Source: Pseudomonadota bacterium
GTDB taxonomy: Bacteria; Pseudomonadota; Gammaproteobacteria; Arenicellales; Arenicellaceae
Direction: 5' to 3'
Assembly: GCA_018660405.1 (NCBI GenBank)
Contig: JABJKL010000045.1
Span: forward strand, 1-6,132
DNA: 6,132 bases
Position numbers and translations under genes: made by a program. Below the pieces are notes generated by a model. The model was not told where the DNA came from and made no database searches. It saw nothing but the letters and a program-made list of their open reading frames with translations. This document shows positions 1 through 5,346 of this stretch, piece after piece; the first letter of the stretch is position 1; every line of letters begins with the position of its first letter.

Positions 1-417
1 CCCGCCAATTCTGTCGCTACCGGCCAGTGCCGCCCAAGCTAAAGCGCTGGCAACTTCAGCTGCAAGTACGGACTTGAATCGCTGTGCTGATCCGAAAAAC
101 ATACTGTTACGTTGATCGACCACGATATGCACTGGTCGTTCACGCTCCTCACAAAACAGCTTGGTGTAGGTTCCGCCGGTGCGGGCAGACACGCGCCAGT
201 CAATATTACGAATATCGTCACCCGGTTGGTACTGACGAACTTCCTCGAACTCCATCCCTCGGCCACGAAATTTGGAGCGGGTTTCACCAAGTAACATAGC
301 GCGCGCAGCCTGTCGTGCGAATAATTTCAAATCGCGTGCCCATCCGCGACTAGACAATAAGAGTCCGAGGTCTACGTATATGCCTGACGCATCCTGCTTG
401 AGAGTAGTGGCGGCCAT
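1..417 (-). CDS. DUF58 domain protein, N-terminal 139 codons (cut by left edge)
   Basis: The reading frame opens with ATG at 417-415 and stays open to base 1, giving 139 residues with no stop. It shows the DUF58 signature around residues 54-76, including EFEEVRQYQPGDDIRNIDWR, followed by KLFCEERERPV (86-96). Next comes the start of a von Willebrand A-like fold with HIVVDQRNSMFFGS (97-110). In that stretch the aspartate and the serine of a DxSxS-type metal site are present, but the middle serine is replaced by arginine. DUF58 proteins are usually encoded next to MoxR ATPases, as here, 24 bp downstream of the ATPase stop. They are thought to work with MoxR in assembling or activating envelope or metal-dependent proteins, but the substrate is not known. 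No clear Shine-Dalgarno sequence precedes the ATG, so translation may depend on the upstream gene. The family is confident; the exact start is less so. Confidence 0.9.
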   Translation of the reverse strand, partial: MAATTLKQDASGIYVDLGLLLSSRGWARDLKLFARQAARAMLLGETRSKFRGRGMEFEEVRQYQPGDDIRNIDWRVSARTGGTYTKLFCEERERPVHIVVDQRNSMFFGSAQRFKSVLAAEVASALAWAALAGSDRIGG

Positions 418-441
418 GGTTCGTGAGTTTAATACACTACA

Positions 442-1398
442 CTAGGCGCTGGGCACCAGCGCAAGTAACTCATCTATTACACTGTCAGCATCCTTGCCGT
501 CAGCTTCAGCCTCAAAATTCAAAATGAGTCGGTGTCGCAAGCAATCGTGTGCAACCGATTGAATATCATCGGGCGAAACAAAGTCCCGATCATGCAACCA
601 GGCATGCGCCCTTGCGCAACGGTCAATCGCTATTGTCGCTCGTGGGCTAGCGCCGTATTCGATCCAGTCTTTGATTTCCTGACTGTAGGACTCCGGGTTT
701 CGCGTGGCAAGAACGAGCTGTACCAGGTACTCTTCAACGGCTTCTGCCATATGGATGTTCAAGACGTCTTTGCGCGCTGCAAAAATATTTTTTTGGCTAA
801 TTTTTCGGTCGGGACTCGGTGGTGTTGAAGAAGCGGCTTCACCGCGGGCAAGTGCAAGAATTTGGCGCTCTGCGCTTGTGTCTGGATAATCGATTCTGAT
901 GTGCATTAGAAATCGGTCCAGCTGCGCCTCTGGCAGCGGATAGGTTCCTTCCTGCTCGATAGGGTTTTGGGTAGCCATCACCAGGAAAAGTTCGGGTAGT
1001 GGCATGGTTTTTCTGCCTACACTGACTTGCCGCTCTGCCATTGCTTCAAGCAGTGCAGATTGCACTTTGGCTGGTGCCCGGTTTATTTCATCGGCCAACA
1101 CCAAATTATGAAATATAGGTCCTTGCTGAAACTTGAAACTGGTGGTCTCCGGCCTATAGATTTCGGTACCAGTAATATCAGAGGGTAGTAGGTCGGGGGT
1201 GAACTGAATGCGTTGGAAGTCGCCTTCGATTCCATCTGATAGCGTTTTTATCGCCTTGGTTTTGGCCAAGCCAGGTGCTCCTTCAACCAGTAAATGCCCA
1301 TCTGCCAACAGAGCTATTAATAGCCTTTCTACCAACTCGCTTTGTCCAACAATTTGGCTGGATAGCCATCCAGACAAAGTTTCAAAATCGTTTTTCAC
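442..1398 (-). CDS. MoxR-family AAA+ ATPase
   Basis: This complete protein of 318 residues is the usual size for the MoxR family. It has Walker A GAPGLAKT (40-47), Walker B LVLADE (99-104), the adjacent MoxR stretch INRAPAKVQSALLEAMAERQ (105-124), a sensor 1 region ATQNPIEQEGTYPLPEAQLD (142-161), and a sensor 2-like GASPRA (249-254). The start codon is GTG at 1398-1396. It is supported by a good AGGAG at 1412-1408, nine bases upstream, and by the expected short N-terminal helix before the ATPase core. MoxR proteins are cytoplasmic hexameric ATPases that act as chaperones, usually with a VWA-domain or DUF58 partner. The DUF58 gene follows 24 bp downstream, so the two are very probably co-transcribed. 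A 116-bp gap with a promoter candidate separates the pair from the sugar-lipid genes upstream, which suggests an independent unit. Confidence 0.95.
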   Translation of the reverse strand: MKNDFETLSGWLSSQIVGQSELVERLLIALLADGHLLVEGAPGLAKTKAIKTLSDGIEGDFQRIQFTPDLLPSDITGTEIYRPETTSFKFQQGPIFHNLVLADEINRAPAKVQSALLEAMAERQVSVGRKTMPLPELFLVMATQNPIEQEGTYPLPEAQLDRFLMHIRIDYPDTSAERQILALARGEAASSTPPSPDRKISQKNIFAARKDVLNIHMAEAVEEYLVQLVLATRNPESYSQEIKDWIEYGASPRATIAIDRCARAHAWLHDRDFVSPDDIQSVAHDCLRHRLILNFEAEADGKDADSVIDELLALVPSA

Positions 1399-1407
1399 GA
1401 AGAGTTT

Positions 1408-1412
1408 CTCCT
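1408..1412 (-). promoter_or_regulatory. Ribosome binding site of the MoxR gene (fixes a GTG start)
   Basis: AGGAG on the minus strand lies nine bases before GTG at 1398-1396. It is the clearest Shine-Dalgarno sequence seen before any gene in the window and supports the non-ATG start. Confidence 0.75.
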
Positions 1413-1429
1413 ATTAGAATGTCACCCGA

Positions 1430-1458
1430 ATTATTATCGTTCGAACGGGGTTCGCAAG
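1430..1458 (-). promoter_or_regulatory. Candidate sigma70-type promoter for MoxR-DUF58
   Basis: On the minus strand TTGCGA (1458-1453, four of six consensus bases) is followed after 17 bases by AATAAT (1435-1430, five of six). A transcript would begin near 1423 and have a leader of about 25 bases carrying the AGGAG of the MoxR gene. It sits in the only sizeable gap between the DprE1-like gene and MoxR. It was found by eye, so it remains a prediction. Confidence 0.4.
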
Positions 1459-1469
1459 GATAGCGAACT
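1451..1469. promoter_or_regulatory. Short dyad overlapping the promoter -35 region
   Basis: GTTCGC (1451-1456) and GCGAAC (1464-1469) form a perfect 6-bp inverted repeat around a 7-base spacer. It covers the proposed -35 hexamer. It could be an operator, or a weak hairpin after the DprE1-like gene. No T-run follows it on either strand, so it does not look like a standard intrinsic terminator. The rest of the 1399-1514 gap is AT-rich and shows nothing else recognisable. Confidence 0.3.
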
Positions 1470-1514
1470 AATTATATTTAGGGTCTGGTTTTTGAATTAA
1501 AAGTAATATTTTGG

Positions 1515-2819
1515 TTAGGTAGTAACACGTTGCCAAAATAGCGACATGATGTTGGGGTCGCGCATTGCCTCAAGTTGTTGCCATTCTGGATAAAATTTTT
1601 GAAAGTGTGTGGCGGACATATGTGCGTCCTTGGCGGGGTATAGACGACCATTCGCATTAGACACAATAGAGTCCAGACGATCAAATAAAGGTTTGAGTGT
1701 ATTGGATTGTGGAAAATCCAGCGCCAGTGTTGTGCCACCCATGGGAAATGAAAGCAATCCGGGTGATACGATATTACCGAAAGTTTTTAGTACGGCGAGG
1801 AAGGAACCGACGCCAGACTTGCTGATCTCGGTAACGATCTCGCGGATAGCATCTTGCTGGTTGCCGGTGGGCACAACACATTGGTATTGCTGGAAACCTT
1901 TTGGACCATAGATTCGGTTCCAGTGTTTGATCGCATCGAGTGGATACAAATATTGCTCCAGTGATTGGGTAGTCTGGGTGTTGGCTAACTTCGATTGCTT
2001 CCAATAGTAGTATTTATTGTAAAGGCCTATGGTTGGGCGGTTAACGAGTGACAGTGGTGGCGTGATTGGCACAGATATCGACCATCTTTTTGCTTGTTCG
2101 AAGCCTGATTCAGCACCTGCCGGGTTAGCCACATAATAAATGCCGCGGCCCAAACTGTCTCCCTTTGCGGCACAATCAAACCATGCAACGGTGTAGTCAT
2201 AATCATCATTAAGTTCATTACCAAGGGCGAAGAACTCCACCAGATTCTGATAGGGTTTAACGACTACATTAAGGTGGGCCGAGGGTGCTTGCGTGAGTTG
2301 AATTTCAGCTTTGGTGATAACACCTGTAAGCCCCAGCCCGCCGATAGTAGCGCCATACCAATCTGTATTTTGGGTCGGCGAGCACAGGAGTTTCTCGCCA
2401 CTCGAACGGAGTAATTCGAAGTTCAGTACGTGCCTGCCAAAAGTGCCTGTGCGATGATGGTTTTTACCATGGACGTCATTGGCAATAGCGCCAGCGACTG
2501 AAACAAATTGCGTGCCTGGGCTTACTGGAAGCGACCATCCCTGAGTAAGTGTTCGGTTTAATATTTCACCAAGGCTGACTCCAGCAGCGCAAACCAGTCG
2601 GCCAGTTTGTGGATCAAACGACTCAATGTCGTTTAATTCCGATATTGCCCATGCTTTGCCGCTTTGTGCCACACCGCTGTCACCGTAACTTCTACCAAAA
2701 CCAATTGCCAGGCCGCTATTTTGCAGGTACGCCTGTAGCTGAGGTTCGGCATCAATACGGGTAGCGGTTTGTTTGTGGTGAGCGAGACGGCCCCACGGGC
2801 GCATTTGCTTACGATTCAT
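1515..2819 (-). CDS. DprE1-like FAD-dependent oxidoreductase (polyprenyl-phospho-ribose 2-oxidase candidate)
   Basis: This 434-residue protein resembles mycobacterial DprE1 along its whole length. The N-terminus has RPWGRL (7-12). The FAD-binding (PCMH-type) part has GFGRSYGDSG (40-49), SPGTQFVSVAGAIANDVHGK (100-119), then NHHRTGTFG (120-128) and GGLGLTGVI (160-168). The C-terminal substrate part has HWNRIYGPKGFQQYQCVVPT (299-318), LSFPMGGTTLALDFP (356-370) and GRLYPAKD (391-398). DprE1 oxidises C2 of polyprenyl-phospho-ribose, and DprE2 then reduces the keto sugar to the arabinose form. K397 matches the catalytic lysine of DprE1. The cysteine targeted by benzothiazinone inhibitors is replaced by A366. 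The ATG at 2819-2817 directly abuts the stop of the UbiA-family gene; a second ATG at residue 6 is an alternative start. No good Shine-Dalgarno sequence is visible, which fits translational coupling. The family is secure. The exact lipid substrate is inferred from the neighbour. Confidence 0.87.
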   Translation of the reverse strand: MNRKQMRPWGRLAHHKQTATRIDAEPQLQAYLQNSGLAIGFGRSYGDSGVAQSGKAWAISELNDIESFDPQTGRLVCAAGVSLGEILNRTLTQGWSLPVSPGTQFVSVAGAIANDVHGKNHHRTGTFGRHVLNFELLRSSGEKLLCSPTQNTDWYGATIGGLGLTGVITKAEIQLTQAPSAHLNVVVKPYQNLVEFFALGNELNDDYDYTVAWFDCAAKGDSLGRGIYYVANPAGAESGFEQAKRWSISVPITPPLSLVNRPTIGLYNKYYYWKQSKLANTQTTQSLEQYLYPLDAIKHWNRIYGPKGFQQYQCVVPTGNQQDAIREIVTEISKSGVGSFLAVLKTFGNIVSPGLLSFPMGGTTLALDFPQSNTLKPLFDRLDSIVSNANGRLYPAKDAHMSATHFQKFYPEWQQLEAMRDPNIMSLFWQRVTT

Positions 2820-3698
2820 CTAGATCGCCAGATACATCAGGGCCAAAATAAGCGCCAACGATACGTAGCTGGCGGAATCGGTTAACGCGAATAGAACCGG
2901 GTCTCCCAGCTTTTCACCACGATGTGCTTTTATCCAAAACCGCATGACCCAGTAAGTAATGAGTGGGCAAAGGAACCAAAGATAGATGGGCTGGTCGTAC
3001 ATGGTCGCAATATGAGCACTGTTCATATACAGGGCCAGCACCAATACCGCAACCATTCCGGAACCGATGCCTATACACAATAGCGGCAGGCTGTCGTTTT
3101 TTCGATAGGCGCGGCCTGGCAGTTGATCTAACTCGCCAGCGGTCTCCGAGAGCAAATCGGAATAGCGTTTAACAATAGCCAACGAGAAAAAAATAAAAAA
3201 TGAAAATGCCAGCAACCAGAACGATATCTCGATATTAGTCGCACTAGCTCCTGCATAAAGTCGAACAGAGAATAGAACGCCCAGGGTAACAATATCAACG
3301 ATGAGCAGTTTTTTAAGAACCAGCGAGTAAAGTAGCGTGGCCGTAATATAAAAAGCCAGAACCTGCAGATAGGCGAGTGGCAGTAAGCAGCCTAACCCTA
3401 TTGACCCAACAAGCATCGTTACCGCTAGTAACAATGCCAAAGATTTGCTAATTGCGCCGCTAGCCAATGGCCTTTTCTGCTTCTGGCTATGTGTGCGGTC
3501 AAAGCTTAGGTCAGCAAGATCATTAATGATATAGGTGCAGGAGGCAGCTAGGCTAAAAGAGATAAATGCGAGCAATCCCGGAATGAGGCTGCTCTTTTCC
3601 GTGAATTGATGCGCGGTAACCAGCGGAACGAAGATCAGCAGATTTTTGCTCCAGTGAGGCAGGCGGATTAATTTACTGAGTGTGGCCAGGCTTTGCAT
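2820..3698 (-). CDS. UbiA-family prenyltransferase, polyprenyl-phosphate phosphoribosyltransferase-like
   Basis: This is a 292-residue integral membrane protein with about eight or nine hydrophobic segments, the normal size and shape for the UbiA superfamily. The first aspartate motif is NDLADLSFD (59-67), followed by RTHSQKQKRPLASG (68-81). YSLVLKKLLIVD (124-135) matches the conserved Tyr/Lys/Asp region after the middle helices, and VKRYSDLL (176-183) is the second polar motif. The C-terminus has RGEKLGDPVLFALTDSAS (260-277). The N-terminal RLPHWSKNLLIFVPL (12-26) is typical of the branch containing decaprenyl-phosphate phosphoribosyltransferase, which transfers 5-phosphoribose from PRPP to a polyprenyl phosphate. 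The adjoining DprE1-like gene supports this branch over ubiquinone, heme or menaquinone prenyltransferases. It starts 8 bp after the stop of the membrane-protein gene and its own stop touches the next ATG. A phosphatase to remove the 5-phosphate is not seen here. Confidence 0.85.
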   Translation of the reverse strand: MQSLATLSKLIRLPHWSKNLLIFVPLVTAHQFTEKSSLIPGLLAFISFSLAASCTYIINDLADLSFDRTHSQKQKRPLASGAISKSLALLLAVTMLVGSIGLGCLLPLAYLQVLAFYITATLLYSLVLKKLLIVDIVTLGVLFSVRLYAGASATNIEISFWLLAFSFFIFFSLAIVKRYSDLLSETAGELDQLPGRAYRKNDSLPLLCIGIGSGMVAVLVLALYMNSAHIATMYDQPIYLWFLCPLITYWVMRFWIKAHRGEKLGDPVLFALTDSASYVSLALILALMYLAI

Positions 3699-3706
3699 GT
3701 CGTTAT

Positions 3707-5074
3707 TTAGAGTAGTCCCCGGAATTGTTCCCAGCTATTGTTTCGAACTGTGGTCGCAATTGCAAAGCCGAGGCCAACCAGTAGCAAGCCTAACGCGATG
3801 CTCAATGTTGCGTAACCAGGGTAAGCGTGGCGACCAATCTCCATGGCATCGCCGAAATAACTGACAAAAACATTCGCGATAGACCCAGCGGCGAGTATCG
3901 AGGCCCCCGCGATTACCAGTGGGGCGGTAAAGTAAAGATAGATGATACCCGCTGCTGAAAATAAAATGAGCATGCCCCATAGCGTGCTAATGCCAGTGGT
4001 GCTGGAAAGAGTTCTAATGCCGGCGTGCACGTCAACGGGAAGCAAGTTAGATCCTGATCCAAAAAAGGGTGCTTCAAATTCTTGTTTGAAGGCGGTGGCA
4101 AATTCACTGATGGTGCTGATCGGTTGTTCTACCAAAATTTCATGCTGCCAGGAGTCGATGCCATGATTCTCGACCCATTCGCCAAAGCCCCATGGATCGT
4201 CAATAAGCCGATAATTGTAGGTCGACATGTCAGAGGTGGCCAGAGATTTGTGGTCAAAGCACGCCCCGGAGGTGTTTGGAGAAAACTGGTTTTGGCAGGC
4301 CTCTATATACGGTCCGGGTGGCATGCCGTATTCCGATACAAACTTATCAAGTAATTCAGGTTGGTTGAAAACGCGCGCCAACATATTGTTTGCTGCGTTC
4401 ATTTGCACTGAGGAGTCGTGGCTCCGGGTGAGATCTGCTGCAACTATCGAAACAATGGCAAGCGGCAGTAATAACGTCCAGAGTGTTTGCAGGCGGCTTC
4501 TCTTCCAGGCGAAAGGGCTGTACGCAAACACGCTTAATAGCGCAATATAAGGAGCTACATTTCGCGACAAGATAAAGGTTACCCCTATAGCAAACGCCAG
4601 TAGATCGCGGTAACTACCATCTGCGCGAAACATCGCGGCGATAAAAAGCAGGTGCATCGTGATAAAAAAACCTTCCGGTGAAATTTTTTGATGTATTCCC
4701 AGCACAAAGGAAGAGTCGAAAAGCAGTACCAGTGCAACCGCGAATAGGCAGTTGTACAAGGTTCGAGACGTTTTGAAGGCACTGAACAAACTTAATTCAG
4801 CTAACAGAAAACACAGTAATACAACGCTGACAATGGCAATAGCATGGTTGTTTAATAAGTAGGCGAGTAGTCGGTAGCTCAGTGAGCCGCCGATGAAGAA
4901 CTCGGTCGTCATATCCGCAGACCAAAGATACCGAAAGCTATCCGGCACTATTGGCTCAATGGGGGTCACTATTTGCGTATACAAGTAGAAGCAGTAAGGC
5001 ACTGCGATAATCAGGTAAGGCAGGAACCCCCTGTACTGTCTACTGTACTTAATGGCAGCGTAGCGAATATTCAT
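3707..5074 (-). CDS. Polytopic membrane protein, putative GT-C-type glycosyltransferase
   Basis: Using the ATG at 5074-5072, the protein has 455 residues. The first membrane helix (about 18-36) is followed by a short loop with IVPDSFRYLWSADM (42-55). An acidic residue near aromatic residues in the first outer loop is typical of GT-C enzymes that use lipid-linked sugars. Several more helices follow to about residue 214. A soluble, probably periplasmic stretch then runs from about 215 to 360, with NNMLARVFNQPELLDKF and three cysteines. The protein ends with three helices and GDAMEIGRHAYP (408-419), a polar motif between the last two. I do not recognise a named family. The role is inferred from topology and from the adjoining UbiA/DprE1-like genes, making it a candidate transferase of the arabinose-type sugar. 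A TTG at 5095 would add seven residues but lies inside the mobile element repeat. The ATG is preferred because it overlapped the previous gene's stop before the insertion. Confidence 0.65.
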   Translation of the reverse strand: MNIRYAAIKYSRQYRGFLPYLIIAVPYCFYLYTQIVTPIEPIVPDSFRYLWSADMTTEFFIGGSLSYRLLAYLLNNHAIAIVSVVLLCFLLAELSLFSAFKTSRTLYNCLFAVALVLLFDSSFVLGIHQKISPEGFFITMHLLFIAAMFRADGSYRDLLAFAIGVTFILSRNVAPYIALLSVFAYSPFAWKRSRLQTLWTLLLPLAIVSIVAADLTRSHDSSVQMNAANNMLARVFNQPELLDKFVSEYGMPPGPYIEACQNQFSPNTSGACFDHKSLATSDMSTYNYRLIDDPWGFGEWVENHGIDSWQHEILVEQPISTISEFATAFKQEFEAPFFGSGSNLLPVDVHAGIRTLSSTTGISTLWGMLILFSAAGIIYLYFTAPLVIAGASILAAGSIANVFVSYFGDAMEIGRHAYPGYATLSIALGLLLVGLGFAIATTVRNNSWEQFRGLL

Positions 5075-5081
5075 GGCCCTA

Positions 5082-5112
5082 GGGGTCGTTCTCAATTAAT
5101 TTGCCGCCACTG
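5082..5112 (+). repeat. Left terminal inverted repeat of the element
   Basis: It begins GGGGT, continues with the invariant CGTTCTCAATTAATTT (5087-5102), and ends in CTG. It matches the right repeat at 27 of 31 positions, and all four differences are transitions. The TTG at 5095-5093 that could serve as an alternative start of the membrane-protein gene falls inside this repeat. Confidence 0.88.
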
Positions 5113-5116
5113 CCAA

Positions 5117-5205
5117 GCCCATTTTTCTCCTCAGCAAGGCAGAATGAGCGTGGTGTAGTCATTCTACATGAGTGAATGATAACGCAGCGGAGGAGAAAAA
5201 TGGGC
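5117..5205 (+). repeat. Hairpin module A inside the element
   Basis: The outer arms 5117-5132 and 5190-5205 pair perfectly over 16 bp. The loop holds an 18-base segment beginning AAGGCA (5136-5153), a 5-bp stem TGTAG/CTACA (5154-5158 and 5164-5168) with loop TCATT, and a 19-base segment ending ATAACGCAG (5169-5187). This order is shared with module B on the opposite strand. An alternative 7-bp pairing of AGAATGA (5141-5147) with TCATTCT (5159-5165) is also possible. Confidence 0.85.
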
Positions 5206-5217
5206 CTGACCCTACGG

Positions 5218-5316
5218 GTTGACGCCGAAAATGCGCCATACTGCGTTATTCGTCGCTTATTTGGAATAACCAAACTACACTCCTCATGCCTTGTCTGGCG
5301 CATTTTCGGCGTCAAC
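5218..5316 (-). repeat. Hairpin module B inside the element
   Basis: The outer arms 5218-5238 and 5296-5316 pair perfectly over 21 bp. Read on the minus strand, the loop holds an 18-base segment beginning AAGGCA (5292-5275), a 5-bp stem TTTGG/CCAAA with loop TTATT (5274-5260), and a 19-base segment ending ATAACGCAG (5259-5241). The layout matches module A position by position, but the stems have different sequences. A competing 7-bp stem GTTATTC/GAATAAC (5245-5251 and 5264-5270) is possible. The last base overlaps the right terminal repeat. Between modules A and B lies a short linker with ACCC-TAC-GGGT (5209-5219). Confidence 0.87.
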
Positions 5317-5346
5317 AGCGGTGGTAAATTAATTGAGAACGGCCCC
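5316..5346 (-). repeat. Right terminal inverted repeat of the element
   Basis: Read inward on the minus strand it begins GGGGC, continues with the same 16-base core as the left end, and ends in CTG. In the frame of the propeller gene it encodes the last residues and supplies the TAA stop at 5331-5329. Confidence 0.88.

Noticed and set aside
39..290. An 83-residue minus-strand frame over the DUF58 region
   Set aside because: It is a shifted-frame shadow; the DUF58 signature lies in the frame that starts at 417.
1451..1469. Terminator of the DprE1-like gene
   Set aside because: The stem is only 6 bp with no T-run on either side, so an operator-like dyad is the better description.
5067..5095. 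Outward promoter from the left repeat (TTGAGA as -35)
   Set aside because: With normal spacing the -10 would be a poor match lying inside the membrane-protein gene, downstream of its ATG.
5117..5205. Intrinsic terminator after the propeller gene
   Set aside because: The stem is long, with a loop of over 50 bases, and no T-run follows the hairpin on the minus strand.
5079..5315. A 78-residue open frame on the minus strand covering the element
   Set aside because: It runs through both hairpins and a terminal repeat, has no recognisable domain, and its sequence is explained by the repeats.
5218..5316. Integron attC site, suggested by GTTGAC and GTCAAC at the ends of a large imperfect palindrome
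   Set aside because: The ends do not fit the GTTRRRY / RYYYAAC core, the outer arms pair perfectly over 21 bp, and the block is enclosed by transposon-like repeats at a TA target.
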